Notes: generated by a model not told the origin, from the sequence alone. A DNA stretch of 64,000 nucleotides from Salvator merianae (GCA_003586115.2 QVOM02000025.1:50567479-50631478), one strand, 5' to 3'. Counted from the first letter of the stretch, positions 23,447 to 36,549 are shown. Numbers and translations: made by a program.

Positions 23447-23919
23447 TAAGATACTTAGACCATCTTCTGCAGAAGGTGTGGACCAGGACCATGTAAATGG
23501 TACAAAGAACTCACCTTTCAGATACCATTTCCATGCATCATGGTCACTGCCATCATTCTACTCCATTTGGTTGGGCCATATCATGGACAAGTGCAATGTC
23601 ATCACAGAGGAGCAAAGATTCTGCCACAGAGCCAATATGATTGCACAACAATGTTGGGCTTGAGCATGATGCGTTCCTGTGTATGCGAAGGAGAAAAACT
23701 GGTGGCTGTGCTGCATGGAGCGAATCTCTGAGAGGTCAGTTCCTTTCCCATTTATGCAGCCTGCACCTACTCCAGAGGTGGCTCTTGGGGTCATAGAGAG
23801 CCTGCGGCTGTTGGATGAAGCACCTGACAGTCTTAGGTCTCTCTGAGTGGTTTGTTTCATATGAACCTCAGTTTTGCAGAATACTGTTAATCGTAGCACA
23901 GTCCTGTGCATGTCTGCAC

Positions 23920-24717
23920 TAGGGGTGTGCACGAAGGCACTTTTCCCCTTTCGCTTCGCATTCCTGCAAAGCTACAGGGCTTCGTTTTTGCACGAAAAAA
24001 TATGTGCGAAAATGAAGCCCTTCGTCTTCGTGGTGAAGATTTTCGCCGCGGCCGGAAGCCAGCGGGAGAGGAGGGAAATCAACGAAAGGAAGGGAATCCC
24101 TTCCTTTGTGTTGATTTCCCTCCTCTCCTCTCACTGCCTGATTAGCCCTACTCTGTCAGAGTAGGTTAAATGAGGCAGCCAGCGGGAGACGAGGGAAATC
24201 AACGCAAAGGAAGGGAATTCCTTCCTTTGTGTTGATTTCCCTCCTCTCCTCTCACTGCCTGATTCGCCCTACTCTGTCAGAGTAGGTTAAATGAGGCAGC
24301 TAGCGGGAGACGAGGGAAAACAACGAAAGAAAGGGAATCCCTTCCTTTGCGTTGATTTCCCTCATCTCCCGCTGGCTGCCTGATTCAGCCTACACTGTCA
24401 GCGCACATGCTGACCGAGTAGGGTGAATCAGGCAGCCAGCGGGAGACAAGGGAAATCAACGTGCAGGGAGGGATTCCCTGCGCGTTGATTTCCCTCCTCT
24501 CCCGCTAGCTGTCTCTCATTTCCCCTAGACTGTCAGTGCGCGCCTAGGGGAATGAGACAGTGGCAAATTGCGAAGGTCCCAAAATGCATTGAAAATTGAG
24601 GGACCTTCGCAATTCGCATTTCGTGATCTTTGTTTCCCTTTGCATTTGATGCGAAGGGAACCAAATCACAAAATTCGATGAAAATTCAAGTGGCACGAAC
24701 CTTCGTGCACACCCCTA
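23920..24717 (+). mobile_element. hAT element, family 2, copy A (798 bp), with hairpin units
   Basis: The ends are TAGGGGTGTGCACGAAGG and its complement ending CACACCCCTA. An exact 8-bp duplication GTCTGCAC lies at 23912-23919 and 24718-24725. The interior has about four units that begin AGCGGGAGA at 24061, 24181, 24302 and 24438. Each holds a hairpin GAGGGAAATCAACG...TTGATTTCCCTC around AAGGAAGGGAATCCCTTCCTT, plus a second small hairpin CTACTCTGTCAGAGTAG. Subterminal hairpins (GCGAAGGTCCC/GGGACCTTCGC) follow. There is no coding capacity. Confidence 0.9.
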
Positions 24718-25092
24718 GTCTGCACTAATGAATCTTTTTTACGCTACTATGCTATATATCCATGACAGTGTGTGTGAGAGTGCAGCCTTAGTTAGTAGCA
24801 TATTAAGAATGTTCAGCTAGCATTACTTACCATTGGCCAGTGGAGAGTTAAACGGGATCAGCTAAAGGAAATAAAAAGTCTCTTGATATACAGGAATACT
24901 TTTGCTGATCTCACTGTGTTTTGTATACTTAGAATATGCTGGGGCATACTCAACTTCAGTTTTTGCTCCTCATTCTCTTCCAAAGGAAAGTAGGAAAGAA
25001 ATCTTTTGCAAGACAATTGGGCAGTTTCAACATAAGATGCATTCTGTTGTGCCATGTGAGACTGATTGTGATCAGATTTAATGATCCAGCTC

Positions 25093-25459
25093 AAGGACTT
25101 TTTCACACTTTGCACTAGTGAGTGTCCAGGAGTGCTTCCACACTCTGCAGAGGCCCTCATAGCAAGAAGCAGCATATTGGTAAAGTGCAAGTACATGGCC
25201 ACGTCATGCTCAGTGCCTGCATCTGCATGATCACACAATTGCACCTATGTGCTGTGCAGCACTGCCAGTCACCATGGCAGTGGCAGGATGCTTCCTGGCT
25301 GCTGTCATGTTGAGGATTGAGCCAGGACATCAGCATTCACACCACAAATGCTGGTATCTTGCTTGTATTGAAGACTAGGGCCATGCAGTGCAGATGGTGT
25401 CCACCATGTGGTCAATTCCACATTATCCTGTTCTAACATGGAAAGTGCAAAAATGCCCC
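25093..25459 (+). mobile_element. Harbinger-like MITE of the 0.4-kb family
   Basis: It starts GGACTTTTTCACACTTTGCA and ends AAGTGCAAAAATGCCC, so the termini are mutually inverted. The flanks are CAA on both sides (25090-25092 and 25460-25462), possibly a mutated TAA. The interior aligns with the copies at 15108 and 23033. Confidence 0.55.
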
Positions 25460-25706
25460 AAGATTAGAAGGGCAATCAACAGCATAGGACAATGGTTATC
25501 CACTTACTGACTTTTAAAATGGGTGAATCATAACTAAATATATTTGAAGCATGGATTTTTTTCTTTAAATTTAGAGAGACATTCTGCTTTTCCTACATTT
25601 AGTGCTTTTTGGCTTCTCTTTCTGTTTCTTGGACTTTTTAAAATAATACATTTCTTTCGCAGTGTCATTCCACTAAACAATTTTTTTTTATAAAGCACAT
25701 GTGGAA

Positions 25707-25709
<3 letters not shown>

Positions 25710-25751
<42 letters not shown>
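25710..25751. repeat. (AT)n microsatellite
   Basis: About 21 uninterrupted AT units. Confidence 0.97.
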
Positions 25752-25754
<3 letters not shown>

Positions 25755-27598
25755 TATTGTATCTTTTTTCACAAAGAATGGCTAATAGAAGTTTTGGTGA
25801 TGCTACTTATATTGCAGAAACTATATAGAATAAAGTGTTTTTCATTTCCTACTGTTAAATCACTGATACTGTACACAGAGGCAGGATCTGTATTGGGCTA
25901 TTATAGAGTCATGGGTCTGTTCTGACTGCCTAGGAGCTGCACTTCTGTGTGTCTTTGCCACATAGCGAAGATATTCCTTTATTGCTATACCCTCACCCAC
26001 AGTAAACACTCACTAGAGTGCTATAATAGTAAAGCAATAGTAGGAGCTGTCAGAGAGTTTCCTATACTCTCCCATTTCCCATGGCATGTGGATGTGTCAC
26101 CATATTGTTAACCCATTGCATGAACATGGGAAATTCCTGACATATGTGGTCATTTTCTGTGTTTGTGTGTCAAAGTGTTGGCCACTGCACAGTTATCTTT
26201 GCATCTTTTCAGATCTCAGCCATTCTTGCTTGCTTTTCTCACTGATCTAGTGTTTTTCTTTGTTAGTGGTTAGCTGGAATGCTGAAGTCCTGGGAGCCTG
26301 GATGTTATATCTACTAAGTACTGGGGCAGGGAGGCATGGGAAAAAAGAATGGTTTTGAAATGTGTGTATGTCTACTTCTAGCAACTATTCTTTGTATTCT
26401 GTTATCACAAATAAAGTAAGAGCATGAGGCTTTCTGTTTGGCATGTGTCTTGACCTTTGAGGCCTGGGAAAAAAGGGCCTAAGGTGGTGAATTCTGAGAT
26501 CATGTAAGCATCCACTGGTGGAAAATTTGATGTTTTTGTTGCAGGGGAAGCCGGCATGCATACACCATCACCACTACAAGTGCTCACCAGTGCAGCGATT
26601 GAAGATGTCTGTCAGAGTGATCTTTCTTTGCTGTACTCTGGCTGCTGTTGTATGAAAGTTGTAAGAGACAGCTCCACTGAAGCTCAGAATATGATAATCA
26701 GAACTCTCATAATAGATGCTCAAGCATATCAACTTTTACATGTTTGTCCCCAATAGAGATTTTGTCTAAAAATACATAATCAGCAAGTTAAATAACCCTG
26801 CCACTGCCATTCACTTTGTTGTATTTAGAAATAAGTAATTTCTCTTTCTCTTTGTATGTGTATATTATTTCCTTTAAAATAGTACATAACCTTGGATTGT
26901 AATTTATGCTTAATTGTCTGAATAGCACTTAGACAGGAGACTATGCTTGAAATATTGTTCCATAATTCAAATGCATTTGGCAGTTATTATCTTAATCAGA
27001 TGGACTGTGTGCTGATGATGTGTAACTCGGATATGTAATGCTCAAGTGTCATCTTTTTGCTAATGTAGTACGTGAAGTTCAGTGGGATCAGATGCAATTT
27101 TTCAAATATTCTAAAACAGCATGCAGAGACAGTTAAAACAGCAGGCTAACAAGAAGAAAGTTACACCATAACATGACCCACAATCTCAGCACATGAAGGC
27201 TGATTCTCAAGTGTTAAAGCAAATACGGCTTATTTTCAGACAACTGGACTATAACACTGGCTTTCTCTCTTACTGTCAGTACATAGTTTCTGCACACCAT
27301 ATTTTATTTTCCCAAGTCCTAAAATTGGATCATTTTCATGATTATGTAGGCCTAAGTGATTTGAACCATATTAACTTTTGTCCTGATTATCAAAAAGGAC
27401 GTTTTTAAATCTGGAGAAGGAGGGAGGAAGGGGAGGGGAAGCTCTGTTTTTTTCTTTTCTTTCCATAACTATTTGGAAGCTTTGCAGCAATGTTGTGATA
27501 TTTGCAATTGTTTTCGCTCCTCCCTTTTCTTTTAATGGAAACCTCTACTTAACCAGCATAGAAAACTGTATCCATACTTGGACATAACCAAAAAAGAA
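25752..27598. other. Low-repeat DNA, no gene seen
   Basis: No gene or transposon ends are visible. The stretch 26900-27130 is free of recognisable repeats and is one candidate for a conserved non-coding element, which cannot be tested without alignment. Confidence 0.35.
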
Positions 27599-27690
27599 AA
27601 TAAATAAATAAATGAAGGGAAGGGAAGGGAAGGGAAGGGAAGGGAAGGGAAGGGAAGGGAAGGGAAGGGAAGGGAAAAATAAATAAATAA
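27599..27690. repeat. (GGGAA)n array bordered by (AAAT)n on both sides
   Basis: About twelve GGGAA units (27615-27676) are flanked by AAATAAATAAATAAAT on the left and AAATAAATAAATAA on the right. Confidence 0.95.
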
Positions 27691-28436
27691 CTGCCTGGAA
27701 AATTGTAAACTTTCATTATATTTTGCTATATTTAGCTCAGAAGAAAAGAAGAAAAGCTTTCTTTCATAATACCTGTGTGAAATAGATTAATATGGACAAT
27801 TTTGCAATTTATGTAAAAAAAAGAGTTGTTGAGCCAACAAGAGACTGCCTTTTCTACCATAGCATAATTCCTGACTAGAACTATTGACAAGAAAGCCGAT
27901 TTTGGATGCCAGGAACCTGAACAAACCAAGCCATCCTTGTACTCTTAGCATTGGTCTTAGAGTGCCCCTGGTGCAAGGCAAAGATTGGATCAATGTACAG
28001 TTGGGTAACAGGCCGAACTTCCATATATACTTAGCTAATAGCATCTAAAGAATAATATCTAAATAGCTGTGCGGAGAATAATTTGTAGATCATTCTGCTC
28101 CTATTAAAAATAGTGTATGAAACAATAAAAACTGCAGAATGCAACAACAAAAAAAATAACATTGATATATTTAGCAAGGTTAAAAACAATTGCAATCACA
28201 ATGTTACTTTTTCAGCAATCAACAAATAAGTATAGAAATATGTATTGTTGAATGATATTAGCCACAACTTTTGCTTGCTGTGTCATCTACAAGAAACAAC
28301 TGGAGAATGGAGACTGAGATTAGACTCAGTCATCAGGTGGTCACCTTCAAAGCAGTAGTGGCCACTAACCACACCTGCCAAGACTGTTACCCTGGGGGTT
28401 TCAAGCCACTTTTTGCCACCATGGCATGAAAACATT
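27691..28436. other. Unassigned DNA, no gene seen
   Basis: AT-rich with short A runs. Nothing recognisable. Confidence 0.4.
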
Positions 28437-28500
28437 TTTATTTATTTAGCTATATACCACTCCTCCCCTCAGGTGCCAAAGTGGCTAACACAACAAGAAT
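28437..28500 (-). mobile_element. LINE 3' tail fragment
   Basis: The reverse complement reads GGCACCTGAGGGGAGGAGTG, then GTATATAGCTAAATAAATAAA. This is the same kind of GC-rich word plus AAATA tail seen at 36811 and 54475. Confidence 0.4.
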
Positions 28501-29011
28501 GTTGATAGCCTGCTTCAGGTAAGGCACTAGGGCCATGCACTGAGGACAGTGTAAGCACTGCATGGTCAATACCATGTTAGACCATGGTATTTAATCCATT
28601 TTTTGACTCACCCTCAGAATGAGAGAAAAAATAAGCACAGTGACTAGCTATTTTATTTCCATATTAGCTAACTTAAAGGTGTATTTTTTGGCTTAAACAA
28701 TGTGGAAGGAAAAACTCTCATCATTTTGCTGATGCACCATGCTGATCTACTGCATTGTCTATTTAGGACATAGCATATTTACCCGCAGCCTGGGAGTAAA
28801 ATCTTCAAAAGTCAATTCATTATAATAAATAGTTTGGTGCCCAGATCTTAATTCAACAATGTTCCATCTGTATATTTGCAATTCATTGTAAGGACAGAAA
28901 AGGAAAAGACTAAATGATCTGGTCTATAAAAGATAAAATGCGCACACAAGTTAATCCTCTAAATGATCATAACTTCCAAAGGCTGAAATTTATTTCAACA
29001 GCGGTTATATC

Positions 29012-29325
29012 TAGAGATGTGCTGAACCAGTTCAAATTTGAGCTAACTTGAATCAAGTTGAATGGCTTGACTGATTTGAATTTGAACCAAACCATACCCA
29101 GGCTTTGGAGGGTCAGTTTAAACTCAAACCAAACTAAGGGGGTTTGATTGAACCAACTTGAACAACCTGGTTTGATTTTGCCTTTTTAAGAGGCTTTTTA
29201 ATTGTATTTTTATGTATATAACCCGTTAAAACTGATTTGAGGTTCAAATCAAATCTGTTCAAACTTATTTGAACCAGTTCAAATTCAAAGTGAACCACAC
29301 CTAGTTTGGTTCAATTTGAATGGAA
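29012..29325 (+). mobile_element. hAT-like MITE, family 3, truncated
   Basis: It begins TAGAGATGTGCTGAACCAG and continues with repeated GGTTCAAAT-type words as in the copy at 8045. No matching right terminus or 8-bp duplication was found, so the right end is probably lost. Confidence 0.55.
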
Positions 29326-29416
29326 TCACCATTTTTAAGTTTATTTAATGAATACCAGTAGCTACAGAAGACATTTTATCTGCTTGACATTTAGAAGTGA
29401 ATGAAACCATGTAGAT

Positions 29417-29418
<2 letters not shown>

Positions 29419-29466
<48 letters not shown>
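29419..29466. repeat. (TA)n microsatellite
   Basis: About 24 TA units. Confidence 0.97.
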
Positions 29467-29469
<3 letters not shown>

Positions 29470-29569
29470 TTCTATATATGTTTTCTGGTTCTTATAAAAA
29501 AAGTTTCAATTTTCCTATTAGTATTAAGTATGTGCCAACCTGCTGTTCACCATTTAGTGAGTGGCTTTT

Positions 29570-29940
29570 GAGAACTGAGACTATAACATCCTTCACCCAA
29601 CAATCCCAGCTCCCTCCATAAGTTTTAAGTGACTTCTGAGTCACACATCCATGTGATATCATCATATATGTGTGCAGCTGTGTGAGAGTTTGAATGCATG
29701 TGTGATGACATCATGTACATATTCAATGATGCAGGTGTAGTTGTACATATGTCCACTCATGTGAGCTGATGCATGCTGCCGCCTTACTCATGAAGGGGGC
29801 TGAAATGGTCTCTAGACCATGTTACATGAAAGAGTTGAGTTCTTTCATTTAATGAATGTGAGTCCCTACTCAGAAGTCGTGTAAAGCTTACAGAGGGAGC
29901 TGGGACTGTTGGATGAAGAATCTTACAGTCCCATACTTCT
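29570..29940. mobile_element. Inverted-repeat element with arms of about 65 bp
   Basis: The left arm (about 29575-29642) includes CAATCCCAGCTCCCTC and GTGACTTCTGAGT. The right arm (about 29866-29935) carries the complements ACTCAGAAGTCGTGT and GAGGGAGCTGGGACTG. Mismatches are few. This has the architecture of a foldback MITE. The outer ends and target duplication are unresolved. Confidence 0.65.
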
Positions 29941-30626
29941 ACAGCCATTTGTCCCATCTCTAATATTTGTATTTACTAACCATTACTATCAATCTGACTA
30001 GCATTCTGACTCTTAGAATGTTGTTTGCCTAAAGTGTAATGGAAGTTAATAATTCAGATTGAGCTATGTGATATAGATCTCTAAGTAATTTGTAAAAATC
30101 CATAAAGTAGAAAATTAATTTAAAGGTCATAAGGATCTCAAAAGAATGGGTGACCTTTGGTGCTAAAGAAACCATAGAATGTTTCTTCAGTTTCTGGATA
30201 ATATATTATGCAGGATTTCTGCCAGACATTTTCATGCTAAAATGAGATTTAAAGGAAGAAAAGGTACATCAAGGACAGAAGCTAAATGTGTGAAAATGCT
30301 TTCTTTTCTACAAGATTATTACTATTAGATATGGTTAATTTGTCTATATTGAATGTTTTGCATGTCTTAAAAATAATTCCTTTGATGTAATATTTAAGAA
30401 TAGATTACTATGTTTCTTTTGGTGAATTAACAAGCTACAAAAGAGGATTAAAATGGAATGTGAACTGATTCAGGCATTCTGGGTTGCCAGACTGAGAGAG
30501 TCTCCAGACATCACAGGAAACTCTGACTTTTTAAAAGGAAGCAGGAGTCTCCCCATTGCAGCACAAAAGAGGCCACAAAACTTCACTTAGCTCATACTGA
30601 CTCACTGTTAGTTTGGATATCCAGAA

Positions 30627-30965
30627 TAGGCATGTGCACAAAAGAAAACCCCAAAACAAAACAAAAAAACCCAACATTTTTAATTCATTTTCTAAATGAA
30701 AATTTGCATTCTCGCTTCATCAGCAAATTTCGTTGTCGAAAAATGCATTTTTTGCATTCATATTCACATTTTTTGCAATGTTTTCCCATTTAAAATGCCA
30801 TTGAAAATGCTATTTTCATTGTTTAAACATAGTGAAAATTGTGAAAAATGTGAAAATTCAATGAAGTTCATTTTTCGTTTTCAATTGAAAACTGTAAGTG
30901 TGAAAAACACTAACTTTCATTTCAATGCGAAAATTTGAGAAAATGAGATTTTGCATGAATCTTTG
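30627..30965 (+). mobile_element. hAT-like MITE relic (TAGGCATGTGCAC end)
   Basis: The left end TAGGCATGTGCACAAAAG is close to TAGGGATGTGCACGAAA. The interior alternates GAAAA/TTTTC, TTTGCATT and AAATTCAATGAA words, like an AT-shifted version of family 1 subterminal sequence. The right end is missing. Confidence 0.45.
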
Positions 30966-31199
30966 AATTCGTATCAAGATGCCAGATCAGATCTGTGCTT
31001 GGCCCTTGCCATTGCAGTGACCTGGAAGCATTTGGCCACTGCCATGGCGACCAGCAGGCCTGCACAATGGGCTGATCATGCCAGTGCAATCAGGCTCTGC
31101 GATGTCCTGATTGGGCCCACACAGTCTGATTGGACATTATGCACCCCTATTGTGAGGCCTGAATGCACTGGCACGATCAGGTCATTGCGCAGCCATGAT

Positions 31200-31443
31200 C
31201 AGCTGATCGTGCCTGCATACATGCACATTAAACGGGCCTGCTGGTAACCATGGCAGCATCTGGATGCTTCCCAGCCACTGCATTGGTGAGGATGGGGCAT
31301 GGCTATCGTCATTTGCACTGCAAATTCTGGTAGTTAGCTTCTGGTGAAGTTTCTGGACATGCAGTGCAGATAGTGTCCACGACGCATGCTAAATTATCAT
31401 AATAGAACAGTCTGTTCTATTGTGATAAATGCAATATTGCCCA
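31200..31443 (+). mobile_element. Partial Harbinger-like MITE of the 0.4-kb family
   Basis: GTAACCATGGCAGCATCTGG, GATGCTTCCCAGCC, GGACATGCAGTGCAGATAGT and the end ATAAATGCAATATTGCCC align with the copies at 23033 and 25093. The left part is diverged. Confidence 0.5.
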
Positions 31444-34325
31444 AAGACACAGAGGATGATTGAACTCAGTTGACAGTTGGGCATGGACTAGCAATATTTG
31501 AATATTTTTGCAAGTCAGCACACCTCTACCTTTGTGGAAAGAACTCTCCATTTTTTGGCAGAACCCTAACGTCTAGAATATTCATTTTGGAACTTTGACA
31601 ACAGGACTTCCTGACCAAGTTTCTCTCAACCATTACTGGGCATGTTCTACAGACCATTCATTATCAACTGGAAAGACCTGACAGCACTATAAATACTTTC
31701 TCCATTGTTTAAGCTTGTGAGTATTGGCTACTGCTTACAACTTGCTATAAATTCTGATAAACCTTTATGCTCATCTATAAGAGTGTGATCAGAAACTAAG
31801 AGTGTGATCAGGCAGGGCTTTTTTAGTTCACCTTTTAAGAAAAAGTGTCCATTCTGTAGGCACACACACAAAAAAAGCAGGCATTCAAGCAGTTAAAAGA
31901 ATAAGCCTACCTCATTTTTCCAGACATTGTTCTTCCTTCACTTCCAAATCTGGTAATGCTCCTTCACAATGAGCATTACCAGTGATTAATCACTTGTCTT
32001 CCCAGCTTCCCGTGGCCCCAACTGGTCTTTTGCTGGCAACATTTGTTCCCATGTTATGATTGGCTACATTTCCCTCCTCTGTGCTTATGAAGCTCCCCTT
32101 CCAATGTGACTAAAAGAAAGAGTTGCTCTTAGTGCTAATTACCCTGTACGAGGACGGGGCACCCATTCCCAGGTTTAAGAATGGGGTAAACAGATTTTAG
32201 GGATTTTATGTCTGTCTTTACTGACTCAAATTCACCCAGAGGACATTTCATTAAATGTGTCTGATTGTACCCTAAGCACTGTTATCAGAAAATGTGTAGT
32301 ACAATGTCAGCAGTACATGCATTATTTTGTTTCTGTTCAGACACACAGCAGCCCCTCCTGTACTCCACTGTCTTTCAAAGTTGGTCTAGACTCACATTTA
32401 TTGCCTCCATTACACCATCTATCCATCTCAACCTCTGCTGTCACCTTCTCCTTTTGTTTTCAATCTTTCCAAGAATCAGGGCCATTTCCAATGAGGCACA
32501 GATAGTATACAACTCTATATCTCCCTTTCATTTACATCAGTGGCAGGGGTGTAAGCACTGGAGCAGTGCTTGGAGTCAGTGAAGGGTTGTATGCAATCCA
32601 ATAGACTGAAATGAAAAGCAGACAAGATGGAAGTAGAGATTTTTTAAATGTGTTTTTAAAAAACACATTTTTTAAAAAAGAACAGTGGATCTATTTTGCT
32701 TAGTGGTGGTAATTTTAGTAATTTCTTTCCTGATTGATCAATCTGAGGGCATAATCAGACTTGTGACAAAGTTTGCCCACTAGACACATTAGGATCTCAG
32801 ATATCAGACAATTCCTTAAAGTATGTGACTTACTGAGGTTCATAGACCATAATTTGTAACCCTTCAACCAGTCAGAAGTTTACAACACCACGTTCAACCA
32901 AAGTTTTGGGGTTTAAATGGGTGGGAGAGGAGATGGGTGTTTGCTGCTGTGAGTGGGTATCATTATCTCCCTGTTGGTTAGTCAATTAACCAATCAAGAT
33001 GACACAACTCCAAGTCAATGACTTGCTAATTGGTAAGTAGCACCTGTCATCAAGGAAATGCATTGCTAGATTTTAAGATGAATGACAAGAAACAAATGAA
33101 GAAATGAGATAGATTATTGTGCACTTTCATGGTTTACTGTTTGTCATCCATTTTTATTTGTGACTACAGGTAAGGATGTAACTTGACTATTACCTGTCCA
33201 AAATCATGTGTGTCTGATCAAATCCAGAGATGACGTTACTCTGGAACTTTGGTGCACTGGAAACATTTCTAAATAATTATGTATAAATACATTGTGCTTG
33301 CCACACTTGGCATCACCTGCAGGAAAATGTTGGAAAAGATAATTTGACTTTTTATATGATATTATATTGTTAATATGTCAATAATGCTAACTATATTTTC
33401 CCCCATTTTGTGTATAATTTTTACTATTGTAAAATGAGATGAATAACTGAACTATGAGTAGCTAAATTGTAGCATAATCTTGGATTGCTGCTGTTTAAAA
33501 ATGCTTTGAGATCATAAATTTCTCTTTTTTTTTTTTTCCCAGTCCCACACTTATATTGTCACTGAGTAAAATTGTTGTATTTTTGGTTTGCTTTTTTCCT
33601 GTGGTGTATGAAATTCACACTATTCTCATGAGTTCATGCCTAAGCTGGATGTATAATACTTAAGTCTGAATGTATATGCACTGTGTATGCACATAAGATT
33701 AATTGTCGTGCCACTTATTTGTTTCCACAGATTTCCCACTTTTCTTTTTTTGCTTAAACAATGCTGCTGTATCCTAGGTTGCATTATCACAGAGTAAAAG
33801 AGTGGATTAACAGATTTTTAGAGATGTAGCATTTGGTAGTAGTGTTTCCATCCCATTCTGATCTCATCTCCAATCCACATCTAATTCACTTTGAAAATGT
33901 TTTTTTAATGTGCATTAGAAATTAGATAAGCACACATACATGTGACAATATCTCTTCTAAACCATCTCTGATCTACTTTTGAGATGCTGTTCACTTCATC
34001 TAAAATCATATTTAGGCCTTAGTCAGTTAAAAAAAAATAGCACCTATGAAGAGCCTTAGAGATGGCTTAGAAATGCCTCACTGTTGGGATTGTTCACTTG
34101 TCAGACTGCACCTGCTTCTTCTCATGAACATTCTAGGGTACAAATGGCCTTTGAGAAACTTTTTGATACATGCAAATACAACCTTAGTTTCACCACAACC
34201 ATTATCCACTATCATAAAGTCACCAATATGAAAATAAAAGTGTTTTGCATGCCCTGTCTCGAAGAACTGATGGGTTGGGTGGGCCAATAAATTGAAACTG
34301 AATCCAGACAAGACAGAGATACAGT
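31444..34325. other. Unassigned DNA, no gene seen
   Basis: Contains a perfect AT-rich hairpin (AAATGTGTTTTTAAAAAACACATTT, about 32646-32671) and two AAGAGTGTGATCAG repeats near 31787-31812. Open frames of 82-105 codons at 32257-32582 overlap in different frames with no family resemblance. Confidence 0.35.
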
Positions 34326-34505
34326 GGCCCTTTCTGCATTTGACCTTATTCCAGATTATATCCTAGAATAGGGATCTGCCATCTGCATGCTACTATGAAC
34401 TAAGGCAGTCCCCAACTGGGGTCTGCTATAATCTGCACTAGCATGTGCATAGCAGGTCCCTATTCTGGGATATATTTCAGAATAAAGCCAAGTGCAGAAA
34501 GGGCC
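34326..34505. mobile_element. 180-bp palindromic MITE-like element
   Basis: It starts GGCCCTTTCTGCATTTGACC and ends AAGTGCAGAAAGGGCC. The arms extend about 70 bp inward (TATATCCTAGAATAGGGATC against GGTCCCTATTCTGGGATATA). It has the same length and wording as 62441-62620. The immediate flanks are AGT and TGT, so the duplication is uncertain. Confidence 0.75.
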
Positions 34506-36148
34506 TGTATGTCAAGGGGTTATGAGTCCAGTCCTGATTCTGGATGGGTTTGTCTTACTCCAGAAAGGACAGATGAGTGTGATTTGAGAGTGCTACTTGT
34601 GAAAACCTCACCACCCCCATTTCCAGTATGATCATTGGTGGTGGCACCCCTTTTGCATGTCAGTTTCTCCCACCCTTCACAGATTAGGTGCCATTCTGCA
34701 GTACCTCCTTGCTCCAAAATGGAGAAGAGGAGGGCACTTTTTTCCCAGTGCCTCCCCCAGTCAAGCTGCCTCCACCTGGGAGCGGGGACATGGCTTTCAT
34801 TTCCTCATTCCCCATGCAGTGAGGCATTGCTATAGGGGGAAAATATGTAAAATGAACCAATTTGGGAAAAAAAATACAAAAAAAATAAAATAAAAACCCT
34901 CCCTGAGAGCAGGAATTCTGATGGGAAGAGAATATACTGTCAGTGAATTTAGCTATACAGCAATCAAGCTTGGTAGGAACCAGTAAACAACCTCCTCCTC
35001 CTTAAGCAGCACAAAAACAAACCTACCCCATTCCTGTCAGAAAAGTTGCCAAAAAGAAACAATCACCTGGGTGTCTTTCTAGCTGTCATTCCTTGGCTGA
35101 ACTGATGTTTAAGGCTGAAAATCAAACTCATTCAACCACAACTGTGACAGCCGCAGCAAGCAGCCTCAGGGTCAGGAAAACTATCTAGAGTTTATTGTGT
35201 GGGTCCAGTAAGCACTTCTGCTGCCCTGTGTTGCTCATTCTAATTTAAGGCTGCACACATCAAAAGTGCTGTTTTTGTTTTGCTTGACTAGCCTTACTGA
35301 CTGTCTTCAGAACTCTGTCATTTGTTAAGACAGTCATTTATCCTTTGGTGTCAGTACTCAGTGGTATACTTTCCGACTGGCTTGCTTGTACCACATTGAT
35401 TATGTTCAGCTCATGGCTGGGGTGGGTGCACACTGCAGGAAGCATCTACGGATCTGTTTGCTTGTTTTACATTGATCACAGACAGTTCATCACTGCTTGG
35501 GTTGGCTTTTGGAGGGGATTTCTTCTCTCTTCGTCTTTCCTGTCTATCTCTCTCTTTTCTTGCTTACTTCCTCCCATCCTTTTCCCACTTTTGTTGCTTG
35601 TGCTTTTCCACTAGTTAATGCCTAACAGTAATAGATGCTATTAACATACTCAACTGTTATTCAATACATAAGTACACAATCTGCATTCTTAATCAGCTGT
35701 GCATGTTGGGATTACAGATTGGCAAAAAATAGTATTTGTTTACATTTCTTGTATTTGTGAGGAATTAGACACAAAAATCCAGATATACAGAAATTCTTGC
35801 ATATGAAATAGACCCCCCCCCCTTTTTAATGAAGTATTTATTATATACAATATGGGGCGGGGCTGAGAAAGATTTTAGCAGATATTTGCAAAATTTGAAA
35901 GTTCAGAAATTGAGATTGTTTTGAATTTTGAGACAAAGCACATTTCATAAAGTTGGGTCCAAAATTTAATAGAATTTCATACTTGATTAAATGTTGGACA
36001 CTGAAAATGAGGGGCTTGGCACTTTCCAAGTTCCTACAAAATATATAAAAAACCTCACATTATATAGAGTCCTTTCATAATTCATGAAAAAATGGAGCCA
36101 GAGGAAGGGTAGTGCTAGCTCATTCATTTGCAATCTCTTCCTAGGCAT
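34506..36148. other. Unassigned DNA, no gene seen
   Basis: The 89-codon plus-strand frame at 35345-35614 has two hydrophobic runs but no recognisable family, and its pyrimidine-rich end makes it suspect. Poly(C) lies at 35813-35821. Confidence 0.35.
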
Positions 36149-36151
36149 TTA

Positions 36152-36549
36152 GGCAATATCTGCACAATTACTGAGGATTGAACCAGATGTATGCTGGGAC
36201 CCTAGAATCCATACATCATTGCCCCTGACCAGCTTCCAGGTGTAAACTTTGCACCCCTGTAGATTGGATCTTGGGTTCTGCTGGCACCATGTGAGAGCTG
36301 GCAGTGACAGGAAATGGCAGTGCCATTTTGCTGGGCTCCAGAAGATGGTCCACTTCTGGGACCATTTCCTGGGCTGTGATGAAATTACTGTAGTCTGGAA
36401 CTTTGAAGTTGGGAATTTTTTGTAGGTGAGGAGAGTAGATGAGGGCAGGCTGCTGTCAAGCAGATAGCTCCAGCATAACTCATGCTGCCCACTGCATTCC
36501 TGTCCAGGAACACTTTTTCTGAACCTATGACATGTGTGCAGATCTTCCA
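36152..36549 (+). mobile_element. Harbinger-like MITE (398 bp) with TTA flanks
   Basis: TTA precedes GGCAATATCTGCACA (36149-36151) and follows GTGTGCAGATCTTCCA (36550-36552). The termini are inverted copies with one indel. The start is shared with 5551. Confidence 0.55.

Noticed and set aside
32257..32582. Two overlapping frames of 82 and 105 codons considered as an exon
   Set aside because: Different frames over the same bases, no family resemblance and no convincing splice sites.
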